In this document: positions 47,201-58,764 of the stretch, piece by piece
Layout of the letters: every line of letters starts with the position of its first letter
Numbering within the stretch: the first letter of the stretch is position 1
Assembly: GCA_003117195.1 (NCBI GenBank)
Contig: BDSI01000058.1
Coordinates: forward strand, 1 to 64,000
Reading direction: 5' to 3'
Source of the DNA: Eudorina sp. 2006-703-Eu-15
Taxonomy: Eukaryota; Chlorophyta; Chlorophyceae; Chlamydomonadales; Volvocaceae
Length of the DNA stretch: 64,000 bases
Notes under the pieces: generated by a model
What the model saw: only the letters and a program-made list of their open reading frames with translations
Databases searched by the model: none
Told to the model about the DNA's origin: nothing
Program-made: the position numbers and the translations under genes

Positions 47201-50200
47201 GTAAGCGAAGGCAGCCCCGCCCTGCTGCGCCGAGTTCCCGGCCAGGACCGCGCCGGATAGCACAAGCCCCGCCGAGCTGCAAACGGCGGAAGCTGCTGTG
47301 TATCCGCTTCCGCCGCTTCCGCCGCTTCCGCCGCCGCCGTTGCTGCTGCTGCTACTGCCTGCTGCGTTGCCTGTCGGCGCGGCGGCACTATCGTTGGCGG
47401 CCAGCTGGGCGCTCAGGTCGTTGGCGCGGTCCGCGTTAACGACCGTAACCGCCCCGCCGTACTGACCCGCGGTGTTGTCGCTCAGCACGCTGCCGGCATC
47501 GACGGTGAGGCGGCCGCCGCACGTGGCGCTGACGTACGCCGCGCCGCCGTAGTTCGTGGCCTTGTTGCCCGCCATCGTGCAGCTGCTGACCCTCACGTCG
47601 CCACCCCGCGATGCGTCCAAGTACAGCGCGCCGCCCCGCACGGCCGTGTTGGCCGCAAAGACAGAGTCCCAGGCTGCCGCGCTCGCGGCCAGGTGCGTGT
47701 CCAGGAACAGGGCGCCACCCAGGCCGACGGCTGTGTTTTGGCGCAGTTGGCAGGCCCGCAGGTCGAGCAGGGCATCCGCGGGCAAGCCGCCCGAGGCCTT
47801 GATCCCGTCCGCGTTGAACTCGTAGAAGAGCCCGCCGCCTGCCTGGTAGGCCAGGTTGTTGTCCAACGTCACGCCCCACAGCAGCAGGCTGGTCTCGGGA
47901 ATGGCGTTCGTGTAGATCCCCGCGCCGCGCGTCGCGATGTTGCCAGAGATCACGCAGCCGACCAGGGCGGTGGCCGCCTTGTTGTTGGCCAACTGGACCA
48001 GCAGCGCGCCTCCGTCGGAGCCGGCGGTGTTGTCCGTGAAGTTCGTGTCGCGGAACACAGTCGTCAGCGCGGCGAGCGTGCTTTTGGAGACGAGGAGCAC
48101 GCCCCCGGCGCGGCCCAGCGCTTTGTTACCCTCAAAGGTGCAGTTCACGATGACCGCGGAGGTGCGGTTTACCTCCATGAAAACTGCCCCGCCGTCACTT
48201 GCGGTGTTGTACTCCAAGACAGTGTCGTACATGACCAACCACGGCTGCTGCAGCGGTCGGCTGCTGTCCAGGTTGCGGAAGACCGATGGGTCGCCCGGCG
48301 GGGGAGGCACCTTGGGCGGCGGCTCGTATGGCACACCGGACCAAAGGCTTACCGGCAGCGGAAATGCGGACAACGGGTCGGAGACGGGGATGGCGTTTGA
48401 GAAGTTTGCGAGAGATAGGTACGAATACGCGCCGTAATCCATGAAAGCGATAGCGCCGCCTTGTCGTACTGCCGAGTTGTTGGAGAAGCGGCTGCGAACC
48501 ACCTTGACGGCACATTGCGCGGAAGTGAAGGCTCCGCCGTACCCGCCCAACCCGATGTTACTCGTCATGGTCACGTCGTCCAAAAGTACGGCACATGTAC
48601 GGGAGCCGACGGGCCAGCATGACGCGTTCCCAAAGGCCGCGATGCCGGGGGGCAGATTCTCCTCCGGTTGCATGCACGACACCGTTTCGGCCGTTGGAGA
48701 GGCAGAGGACGCGTCGTATGTGGGTGGCCTGTCAAAAATACGGAACGGCGTCGCCCACACAAAGATCGCGCCGCCTATTCCCTGGAGCGGACTGACGTTC
48801 TCGGCAAAGCTCAGCTGCTGCAGGTCGTCTCCGCATCGGTTCTGATGGAAGGTGCTCTTCGTTACCTCGATGAAGGTCCCCAGAGACACCGACGCGGGCC
48901 GTCGCTGGTCCTGCTCCATGGGCATGAGCGAGAGGAAGGCGATGGCGCCCCCGGCGCCCCAGTTCGCGGTGTTTTGCACGAAGTTCGACTCCGAGATGCG
49001 GATGTGGACGTACCGCTCCCGCAGCAGCTGCTCTCTCTTCGTGGCGTTGTTCAACGTCGGGACGAAGTAGAGCAGCGTGAAGGCAAAGACGCCGCCGTTC
49101 TTAAACGCGTGATTGCGGGAGAAGTTTGACCGCACAATGCTGAAGAGGTAAGGCCCAGTTGGGAGGACACTGGCCCAGGCCGGTCCGTCGTACACGTTTG
49201 CCTGCGAGTAACGAAAAAGGGAGCAGGGGCAAGCGGCCCGGCGTCGAGGAAGTTGGAACGATGCAACGCCGCCGGCAGGGGTGCACTGTAAGCATACTCG
49301 GAGGCTACGGTGGCTGTCACTGATATGCCACGGGGTCCAACTTTAACATCATGAACAAATAAGTCGCAGTCATTTGCAAGTCTCAAACGGAGATGGAAAT
49401 CGAGTAAGGGCGAGGCACACATCCGCCGTCTGCGTCATGAGTGTACGACTACTGTACGAAAGGTATACACATGCGCGTCCCGCTGCTACGGGAAGGCACG
49501 GAAAGCATGCACGAGCGCCCGAGGTACGGCATCAACCCGTACAGCCTGACGAACTAGAACCAGCCGGGCCGGGCCGCGGCGTGGGGAGCGGTGGACAAGT
49601 ACTGCAGCTGCACCAAGCTTAGGGTAAATAGAATGTTGTATTTTTGTTCATGCAGGTAAGGCACATCCTGCAAAGGACGGAACCAGGTGTACGACAACGT
49701 TGTACTCCAGTTTTTATGATGAAGCCGTGCATTTGGCCCCCCCCTTCGACGGCCGTGCTTACCACCGCAAACACCCGGCAGTGCTCACCGTCATGTACAT
49801 GAACCCGCCGTGGTCGAAGACGTTAGTATTATTAATCACAACACTGTCGCTGATCTGTAAACGTTGCGGCACTGACTCTAGTCTGATGGCGCCGCCGGAG
49901 ACCTGAGCCTTGTTGTTGATGATCGTGCTGTTCGAGATGTCAATCTCGCCGACGAGACCCCCAACAAAGATGGCGCCGCCGTGGACGCCCGCCGTGTTGG
50001 CCATCATCTCCGCGCCCCCGCACATCTCAAACCGCCCCAGCGCCGGCATGTGCGCCCCGTCCGCGCCCACCACCTGCGGCTGCGGGCAGAAGAGTGCGCC
50101 GCCGGTGATCGCCGTGTTCTCGTTCATCCTGCTGCCGTTGCACAGGGAAAAATACTCGATGCCGTTCCGGACATGCACGGCTGCGCCCTGACCGTCACCA

Positions 50201-53200
50201 CTGTTGACCTCATTCCGGCTGATCTCAGACCCGTCGGTGACCACGAAGCGCATGACGCGGGTGTACTCCAGGTAGATGGCCCCCGAGGCCGCGTCAACGC
50301 GCACGCCATCATCGTAGCCGCACTTGTTACCGCACACGCAGCTCCCGCCCGACAGCAGGATGCTTTCTGTGACGACCGTAAAATTCATTTTGGGGTTGTT
50401 CATGGCGTCATTCAGAGGGCCCTCGACGCCGACGACCGCGATCGCCGCACCCGCTGTCGGGGCCCTGTTGTCGGAAATCGTGCTGCCGTTGGTGAGGGAG
50501 ATCCGGCCAATGCCGCTGTTGACCCAGACGCCACCGCCAGCCACGCCGCCGGCCACTTCGTTGTCGTTGATGGTGCTCAGATCTGCGACGGTCAGGGCCG
50601 ACAGGAACCCGCACACCCCGATACCGCCGCCGAACTCCGCGCCCGGCGAGGAGACCGTGTTCGAATCCACCGCGGCGGCGTCGACCAACGCAATACCGCC
50701 CTGGTCGACGCTCCCATGGATGTACACGCCTCCGCCGCGCACGCCGGCCTTGTTGTATAAAACCCAGCTCTTACTGGAGATGGTCAAAGTGCCGACGTTG
50801 AGGCGCAGCTCCGCAGCCTGGAGCTGCGTCCGCCCAACGTAAATGCCCCCGCCGCTCTCCATCATGGCGCGGTTTTTACCCACAATGCTCGAGCCGGACA
50901 CGGTGAACTGGCCGACGTTCTGGTTGATGAAGAGGCCCCCACCGCTCAGGTAGGCATCGTTGTACGCGACGTAGCTTGAGCCGTCGATAAGAATGGCTTC
51001 AGCGTCAGGGTAGCGGGGGTGGGGTCCCGGATCACTGTTGCTGCCGATGTACACGCCGCCACCGTACTCCTTGGCCGCCGTGTTGTACGACACGCGGCTG
51101 CCGCCCGTGATGGCCAGCTCGCGCACCCCCCGTTCCATCCAAATGGCGCCGCCCGACACGTCTGCCCTGTTGTTCAAGAGGCGGCTCCCGCCCTCGATCA
51201 GGAACTGCTCAATCGCGGTGTTGCAGTAGAAAGCGCCCCCGTTGCCTCCATTGCCGGGCCCGGCGATGTTGCCGGAAAGGTTGCTGCCAGCGACGCGCAC
51301 GAGCCCCACTGGGCTGCCGAGCAGGCCCAGATAGATGGCGCCGCCATGCATTCGTGCGCTGTTGCGCGCCAGGAGGCTGTCAACGATCTCTAATGAGCCC
51401 TGGACACGAGGGCGGGGTGGCGAAGGAGACCGGGGAGAGGTCGTTCGGTCGCATGGGAGGATTGCATGGCATGGAGGGACCCGGCAGTTCTCCCGAGCGC
51501 CAGGTGAGGCAAGGCGAGAGAGGGGGATCGGCTGCCCGGGTGTGCAACAAGGCGCAGACGCGCCGGTGTCGAGTGTGTTCAGAAAGAAAAAACCGCCCAA
51601 CCCAGCAGAGTGTGTCTGGGGGCCGCATGTGATGCAGAGATCTGGAGAAGTGTTGTGTAAAAGATAACATCTTCAGAGGTGTTGTGTGTGTTTAACAAGA
51701 AGCCCACCCATAACCGTTGTGTGTGTGTGTGCGGGTGCGGGGGGGAGAGGTCGTGGTGTTACGGTATGTGTTGTGCTGGTGTGGGATGTGCTAAGAGGCG
51801 GCGGAGCCCTGCACCCCGGCCCCTGGACACGTGCCGCACGTGGCCATGCCACGCGTGATGAAACAGCCGGCGGCTTGGTGCTACAGGATGCGTAGGTACA
51901 GCCAAACGGCGGTAAGGGGCATGCCCTGCACCCTCGGCTCGGCTGGCCTGCCACATGCCTGCTGCCCGGGGAAGCCATGCAGCACCAGGGCACCAGGGCG
52001 ATCCGACCGCGGCATACATCCTGGTGGATACTTTGGTTCGGGTCGGGCGGGTCTCGTCTCGAAACACCCGGTCAGCAACCCGCATGCCTTGGCCAAGGGC
52101 AGCGGGGTGTGGCGTTGGGTGCTCAACCGCCTCGGCCTGCTATTAGGCAGCGTGCTCCTGGCCCCGCGTCCAGGGGTCCCGCCTCCCGCCGCTGCTCACA
52201 CCTGGAGGACTACCATCAATCAACGCCCGGAGTGCATGCGCCCCTATGCACGCCGTCATGGCTATGGGTTAGGGCACATCGCCCACCCAGACTTTCCGGG
52301 CTGACCCTGCGTCCCTCCCTCCCTCCGGTCACGGGGGACCTGGGCATATCAGGGGATGTCTTGCCCTCCCGCCTTGCCTGCCGAATAACACACCCACAAC
52401 CGCCTCCCGGTTCTTTCTTTATAACCCACCCACACACCCGCCAGGATACTACAATGTATGTAGTAAGCTAGAGACTACATACCAGCTGCAGCCTCGTGTT
52501 TTGGTCCAGCTCTAGAGCGAGCGCTGCGCCCAAGCCGCCGTCATTATCCGTCATGGTCACCTCCGTGAGGACCACGCGGCGCAGCTGTACGGAGCTGCTG
52601 TACGGCACGTGCAGCGTCACAGCTCCGAGACCAAGCTTTGCGTCGCTCGTTACCAAGCAGCTCCCGGGCTTGACGGAGTTGCCCGTGAAGATTGAACGGG
52701 CGATGCTAACGTAATCGACGACGAGGGGATCCTTCCATGGTTCGGCGTCCCTGACGTATCCTCCGAGCTCCAGCAACAGGCACGAAAAGTCATTGGCATT
52801 CCGGACGTCGGTGCACGTCAGCCCGTCGACAACCAGGCTCCGCGGGCGCAAGAAGAACAGCGCACCGACGGTACGATTGACGAGTGTACTAAGGTTGTAC
52901 GACGACGTGTCGCAGCCGAGAAAGACGTCCGGACTGCCGTACAAATGCTGCAGCACGGTGTTGTACACGTGCACGTGCTCGCAGCCGGTGCAGCTGATCA
53001 GCGGGTCGTATGAGAGCGGCACTCGGACCAAAGTCGTGTCCGCCAGCTCGAACATGTCCCATGGGTCGGTGAAGCTCAGGCTGAAACCCTGTTGGTCCCC
53101 GCGGGACTCACACAGGTTCACGTTTCCAGCCACAGCGATATCTCCGTTCCCGGCAGCGAGCGCCAGTGCAAGGCCACCCCCGACCGAGATGTTCACAGGC

Positions 53201-54538
53201 ACGTGCGGATCTGCGCCGTACACCGTACAGCTGATGTTGATCTGCACGGCCAGCCAGCCGTCCGGAGAAAGGACGCGCGCAGCCTCTGGGGCGTCCGGCG
53301 GCGCTGCTGGGGGTTGGTAGTAATCCGGCAGAACCGCCCCCGAAGGTGCTTGCGGCGCCGCTGCCTGCCCTTGGGGCGCGTAGGTAAAAGCCGCGTCGTC
53401 GCCAATGATTGTTACCGAGCACGCCACGGATCTTTGGGGCACGGCGTCCAAGCCGTCCGACGGCTCCGACGGCGCTTGCGGCGCTTGTGGCGGTGACCTA
53501 GGTGCCACCGGACTGGCCGGGCGTGAAGACGTCGACCCGCACAATGGGATTTTGAGACCGGGTGGGCCCGAGGCTTGTGCGGCGACACTAGGGAATTCTG
53601 CCAGGTGGTGACCAGCCAGCAAGCCGGGAGGCAGCGAGGCAGCAGGAGAAGGCGGGCGACACGAGGGCAGGCGGAGCGCGGTTAGCGAGTTCCAACACAG
53701 CTAGCAAGGTAGTGATTTGCCGTGGACAGGTAATGGGTTTTAAGGAAGAGCGGGTGATGGCCGTGTCCTTCACACAGGGTTTGGGCGGGTTTCTGACTAA
53801 ACAGTAAACACGCAATACACACATTGAGGACGACGCACTCACTGCCCGCTGTTGCGGGGGTTGAGACAGAAGGGAGTTCGTTGTGGTTCGGTGTGGTGCC
53901 GTACAGTCCGGTAAGTGGGTGAGAATGAGAGCGTTGCTGTTACTCATCAAGCGCACGCCCTCGAGACCCTCGAGGCCCCGCCTTCTCTGTTGGTTTGTTC
54001 TCAAGTTGGAGCGGCGTGGGGCACACGCCGTACATCACACCGGACATACCGTTTGCCCCCTCCCGCACGCGACAGGCAAGTTATCCAAAACATTCAGGAT
54101 ATCTCCTTAGTTCGTCTTTTGTTGGTGGGGAGCAGTCACCTGGAACATAGTATGTGACAGCGTCTGCCGTGTCGTTCCAGACCCAAATTGAAAAACCATT
54201 CCAGTGCTTCAAATCACAGGAGAAAACGATGATTTCCATGTCGATTGTGCGTACCCTTGCGAGCAAGCCATTTGAAACTCGTTGGACCGGCTTACACCTC
54301 TATCCTATCCTTCAATGTTGCAGGAAATGTTGCATCGAGAAACCTACAAGCGTTGCTCAACTTCACATGCCATATGACCGAATGCGTCAGGAAACTGACT
54401 CCAGCAAGGTGGAAGGTATCACACGCGTCGCGCCTGCCACCCGGGGAGTAAGCCCCGTCCCCAGTATCCCCAGGCCGCACCTTGCAAGCAAGCCACAAGG
54501 ACGAAGAGATAGAGAGTTGAGCGGCGACGATGCCCCAT
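37087..54538 (-). CDS. Giant Pmp-like beta-helix membrane protein, 16 exons, about 3,431 aa
   Basis: Exons: 54481-54538, 54344-54398, 54140-54255, 52483-53597, 49789-51399, 46154-49202, 45097-45888, 43952-44178, 42998-43359, 41897-42536, 41357-41601, 39794-41093, 39165-39379, 38523-38601, 37727-37921, 37087-37323; phases all agree (10,296 nt). The first exon encodes [19 protein letters not shown], a good signal peptide, so the N-terminus enters the secretory pathway. About residues 450-2000 contain dozens of GGAI/GGGVY/GGALF turns with N(K/R/T)A and FxxN partners, the pattern of chlamydial polymorphic-membrane-protein and other right-handed beta-helix repeats. A Cys-rich part (about 2350-2560) includes an EGF-like [15 protein letters not shown]. 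Seven or so hydrophobic segments follow (for example [18 protein letters not shown] and [19 protein letters not shown]), split by a cytoplasmic Pro/Ala/Ser-rich stretch of about 330 aa. Such proteins recur in volvocine algae; role unknown, possibly surface adhesion or sensing. The first three exons are less certain than the rest. Confidence 0.83.
37338..37377. repeat. Interstitial telomere-like repeats (TTTTAGGG)
   Basis: GGTTTTCAGGGTTTTAGGG, then TTTTAGGGTTTCGGGTTT: two perfect TTTTAGGG units flanked by one- or two-base variants, about 15 nt inside the 3' end of the last intron of the giant gene. TTTTAGGG is the Chlamydomonas telomere unit. A shorter CCCTAAAACCCTAAA occurs at about 5713-5727 in a FAAH intron. 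Confidence 0.8.
37585..37715. repeat. Tandem CCCGTACCCAGCTGCCGTA repeats, last intron of giant gene
   Basis: Alternating CCCAGCTGCCGTA, CCCAGCTGCCGCA and CCCGTCGTCCCGTA modules, reaching to about 12 nt from the splice donor at 37726. Confidence 0.85.
41690..41880. repeat. 6-bp repeats (CATGCT)n-(CACGCC)n-(CACACC)n
   Basis: Hexamer run that changes unit type along its length, inside the intron 41602-41896 of the giant gene. It reads as open Met-Ser, Gly-Val or His-Ala frames on both strands, which explains long spurious frames. Confidence 0.93.
42690..42797. repeat. 14-bp minisatellite (GGGGCGCAAGGGAC)n, about 8 copies
   Basis: Head-to-tail units in the intron 42537-42997 of the giant gene, the later ones shifting to GGGACGCAAGGGAC. 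Confidence 0.9.
44838..44968. repeat. 26-bp tandem repeat, about 5 copies
   Basis: Unit CCATGACATGACCATTCATG plus TGCCCT, in the intron 44179-45096, followed by (CATCCACCCAGC)n near 45010-45085. Confidence 0.93.
51680..51735 (+). repeat. Dispersed (GT)n-TTTAACAAGAAGCCCACCCATAACC-(GT)n block
   Basis: One of at least eight copies in the window (also near 300, 11185 inverted, 18840, 19490, 20345, 21028 and 43605). Each is a conserved core of about 25 nt with GT/CA simple repeats on one or both sides. Confidence 0.75.
54481..54538 (-). other. Signal-peptide exon of the giant gene
   Basis: ATG at 54538 with HRRR then a hydrophobic [10 protein letters not shown] core, donor GTGCGG at 54480. The long downstream reading frame at 52483-53622 has no ATG of its own (it opens with TTG), so upstream exons are required. 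The chain 54481-54538 / 54344-54398 / 54140-54255 / 53597 keeps phase at each join. Confidence 0.62.
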
Positions 54539-56700
54539 AGCGCTCGCCAAAACGCAACAAGCAAAGACCCGTTCACAATTGCCCTGTGCAGCGATTTAGG
54601 TTTGGATTTGTTCCTATCCAGAGATAGCATGCGCCATCAATGTGCGTCCCATTCAAGGGCACTGAGCGGGCACACCACCGCTCGCAACATGGGCTATGAC
54701 CTGTCCCTACATCTAGTTTCTAATAAAGCGGTTAAACTGTAGACATGAAACGCCTTGGATTGTGGCAGGCTCGTCGAATTTGTAGTTTATAGCACGTACG
54801 GCTTTGTAGTGCCTTCCAGTGTAACATTTGCCGGAAATAAATACATAGCATCTCTTCTGGAAAGCAATTCTACTGTGCCGATGAATTTTGTGGATTCAGG
54901 TGATGCAGGACAAGTACGCACTAGCTAGGACTACTCGCGCGGCTCTACCATCATGCATCAATACATCATGGACTGCACCTTTCAATTTATTTAGAAATGA
55001 TTATTTTACTGTAGCGATTTTAATGGTGATCATGATATGGCAGGTTTGTAGCAATACGATGGTGAGTGGGTTCGAACAGTGGATTAACCCCCTATCTGAG
55101 CAGATGATCAAAGAACGTATGTCATCAATTTTGTACTTAAAAGCATCAACTGACCACGGAACTGCATGTCGTTGTATTACTCAATAAATCATCGCTCTAT
55201 CTCTGGGGATCGAGATGCCATTCCGTAACTGCAAACATGAACAACTTTCTGCATCTATACTTTGAAATACAGTTTGACCTCAGCGCCCCCGTTGCGTCGG
55301 TTTCAGCAAGAACGCGGATCCCATAGGTACCAAGTAAGGTGCCCAAGGTAACTCCAAAATTCAGTTTGCAGGACAGGATCTATCGCAGTATCTATTGTTC
55401 TCGATCTCGATATCGGAGGTGGAGATTCCCGCGTAGTGAATATGAAACATACCAACGGACAACCGTTCAGATCAGTCCAGGTGTGTCGAGACAAGAAACA
55501 ACGGAGCGTGGCAGCGATCGCATCAAAGGACCAATACGCACCTGCAGACGCAGGCGCGCACCAATTCCGACCTTGCCCATGCCTGCCCAGGGTATGCACT
55601 TGAACGCTTGTTGGAGGGCGCACCACAGACAAACAGACAGACACGCGTGGGGCCGCATCTTTTCGGCAATCCGAAAACTAAGGACGCCCAGTGACGCCCA
55701 ATGCAACGGCTGGGTCGTTGGCATGGCTCCTGTTTTGTGCACGCCATGCCCTTGGGGTATGATGACTGGATGAGCCGCCTGTCTGCGCCTGTACGGCGAG
55801 CGATCAGCTTCATTGCAAAAGCGCCGTAAAGGAACAGGATTTCAAGGTATTTCCTTTGTGAAGCAGGCGACCTTGGCGTCGGCTAGAGCCCGCAACCGTC
55901 AGCTAGATGGATGCAGATGCATGCGTAATCGCCGAGCGGTCAGAACTTCGTGAAACAAAATGCACGTTGCGCCCTCACGCCGAATAATACAATCACACAC
56001 CACATATCACTTGAGAGGCCTGTTTGCAACCTCACAATCGCGAAGCGGCTGAAAACCGACGTGTCGGAGCCACAAGCGTTAACGTGCCAACCAACCAACC
56101 GCCAAAGATTCGTTCGTGAAACAAACGTGGTCCATAAAAAATGAACTGCAAAGCCATCGATAATATCTACCCTCGTAACATAACACTCTTCAATCATTTA
56201 AGAATTTCAATTTCGATCGTAGGCGTCACGTTCGTGTACCAGGATGTACGGTGTGCCTACTTCACTATTTCAACTTCTCCGCCATCTCTTGCCTGCCCAC
56301 GGCGTCAATCTTTTATTTGATTTCTACTAACTGTGTTCTGTCGTTACTTCATCAGCCAGGATCTCCCACCTAGTCACAAACCAAAGCGGCTACTCTGTAT
56401 GTATGCAATCCGGCCGTTTTATCTGCAAATTAAATGGCAGCTAACATAAATAAAATAATAACCTGCAAAGCCATATCTCAAAAGGGCCTTGCTGGGAAAA
56501 AATGTTTAGGAGCCTTATTCGCCTTTTGCCAATTCCTCTTCGGATTGAACCATCAGCTCGCTGTTTTCACGCAGCTCAGGAGTCATGTAATTATAAAGTT
56601 TATTTTCTCATTATGCCATTCGAATGGATTTCATCCAAACACGTTGGGCGGGCGTGACGGTTCATCTTCTTCAATGTGGCAGATGTAAGGATTAGCCGTA
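54539..56700. other. AT-richer intergenic region
   Basis: From the ATG of the giant gene to the likely start of the gypsy-type element. Base composition drops clearly after about 54580. I see no convincing coding exon or structural RNA. The giant gene's promoter should be at its left end. Confidence 0.5.
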
Positions 56701-56810
56701 GTTAATTCGAAGGCCGAATGCGGTAATGTTCTTTGTCGTTGTGTTAGTTGTTATGGTAGTTATAATTTGAGTACGAGTTACGAGCGCCTTTGGTGCGCCG
56801 CCTGAGTTGG

Positions 56811-56820
56811 CCTATATAAT
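56811..56820 (+). promoter_or_regulatory. TATA-like box in possible 5' LTR
   Basis: CTATATAATG about 110 nt upstream of the gag-like frame, in lower-GC DNA. This position suits an LTR promoter, but no second LTR copy confirms it. Confidence 0.3.
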
Positions 56821-56919
56821 GTCTTGTTGTTGAAGACTTAAGTAGACTTACGTTGTTGTGCATCCTGGAGTGTGTGAAGTGGGCTTACGCCATTCGACAT
56901 TACAATGGTGTAACAACCT

Positions 56920-58136
56920 TTGAGCTCCCAACTTCGAGAGGTCCTATTCCCTTTCAGTTGGTACCGCCGCCCCAGCACGGCCCCCGCTCCCGGCGACCAC
57001 CTTCTACCGCATAACCAGCCGGACTACGCCGCCCAGCACCCTCGCAACCGCAACTGGCCGCCGTTTCCCCCTCCGCAGCCGTCCCTGACCGCCCTCATCG
57101 ACCACCGCGCCTCGGCCGCCGCGGCCACCAGTTCGGGCCGCCCGTTCGTCACCGCCGCCATGCGCGCCGCCCCGCCGCCGCCGCCGCCCGCTCCCGCCGC
57201 CTACCACGTCCCCCCCCCCGCCGCTGCTCCGGGGCCCTCTGGCTCGTCGAGCGCGCCCGCCGCCCCCCGCATCAAGCGCCCGACCTACGACCCCGCCAAC
57301 CCCTCCGACCACCTGGGCGACTGGGCCCGCGCCCTCCGCCACCAGATGCAGCTCTACCGGGTGGAGCCAATCTCCCTGGACGGAGCCCTGGTTGGCATCA
57401 GTGCGTCGTCGGCAAGGCGCAGGTGTCCCTGCTTATCGCCCACGAGATAGAGCCGTTCCGGTCCTTCGACCACGTCCTCGCCGCACTCAAGCCCATCGCG
57501 CCGCGGGTGAACCGCCGCTCCCAGGCGGAGCTCGACCTCGACAAGCTGCGTCAGGGCAGTGGGCCCCGCTCCCTGGCCGTGTACATCACCGACTTCCTGA
57601 CTCTGATTACGGACATCCCCGAACGGTGCGAGCACGAAAACGTCTTCGTGTTTGCCAAGGGCTTGCGGGACGACCTCCGCCGCGAGGTGTTCAGCCGCCT
57701 CCTGGAGGACGCTGGCATGCGTCTGCAGGACGTGATCGACCTGGCCACCGGCATTACCGCTGGCCACATCAACGCCAGCCTGCTGAACCGGTCCACCGGC
57801 CGCGCCCCGCTGGACGCCCGCCCGAACGACCCCATGGACACGTCCGCCGCCTTGTCCGCCCGCCTGCCGCGCGGCATCCGCTGCGTGGGCGTCAGCGCCG
57901 ACGTCCGCCAGCAGCGCCAGGACGCCGGCGTCTGCCTGCAGTGCGGCTCCAGCAGCCACGACAAGCTGGACTGCCCCGTCCTCAAGGCCAAGCTCCGCAA
58001 GCAGCAGCCGAAGCGCGCCCGCAGCGCCTCCCGCTCGTCCGCCCGCTCCACCACCTCCAACTCCTCGTTCCACTGCACCGACCGCCGCGACAACCGCGAC
58101 AACCGCCCCGACCGCGGCCGCTCCCCCAGCCGCCGT
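56920..58136 (+). pseudogene. gag: Gag with CCHC zinc knuckle, interrupted by a frameshift
   Basis: The first part (56920-57395) reads Pro/Ala-rich then ANPSDHLGDWARALRHQMQL. The same protein continues in another frame from about 57397 as QCVVGKAQVSLLIAHEIEPF, then DFLTLITDIPERCEHENVFV and LRDDLRREVF. The nucleocapsid knuckle CLQCGSSSHDKLDC (C-x2-C-x4-H-x4-C) lies at about 57931-57975 and is followed by an Arg/Ser-rich basic tail. The frames meet near GTTGGCATCAGTGCGTC with a one-base discrepancy. The first frame has no ATG at its left end (it opens with TTG). Capsid-like Gag packages element RNA in virus-like particles. Confidence 0.75.
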
Positions 58137-58764
58137 CTGTTCCCGTGTCCCTGCCCCATGCTTACTCCCCCTGTCGTACATGCCGTACATGCCGTACGGC
58201 CTCCCGTCCCCGTCCCATATCCCACTTCCCCTCGTCCGCCCTGTCCTCTTTCGCGCCGCGCTGCCGCCCCGCCATTCTCGCATACTGCCTTCTTTCTGAT
58301 GTTTGCTTTTGTCATTCTTCGCAATCGTTGCCACCCTCGCTCACTCCGTTCCTCGGCTTCCCTCCCTGCATCGCCATGGCCCTGGACATCGCTCGCGGCG
58401 CGGCTACTCCGTCTACCACCACAGGTCGGTAACGTATCTGTCCTTTCCGGGTTGGGTTGGGTTCGCAGTTTGCTTGTTGTGGCACTGCGGCAGCGCGGCC
58501 GCGCCGCCACGCGCCCGCGCGCGGTCTCTATCTTTTCGTTTGCTCTGCAGGTACCGCACCCCGTAAGTATACTGCGTTATGCTGGGTATGCCCGGGTTCG
58601 TTCTACGGGTTTATTTATTTTTTTCAATTTAACCCCCAGCCGCCGCGCCGACAGCCCCCACCCCCGCAAGGGACAGCCCCCCCGCACCTCGTCCCGCTCC
58701 TCGGAGCGCCGCTAAATCGACCCCTGCGTCGTCACCGGCCAAATCAGTAAGCCACAGCCCGCCG

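Noticed and set aside
45899..47260. Long plus-strand frame (453 codons), and a similar one at 39620-41113 (497 codons)
   Set aside because: Both lie opposite real exons of the giant minus-strand gene and have the Arg/Gly/Ala-rich composition of antisense GC-rich DNA; no family motif.
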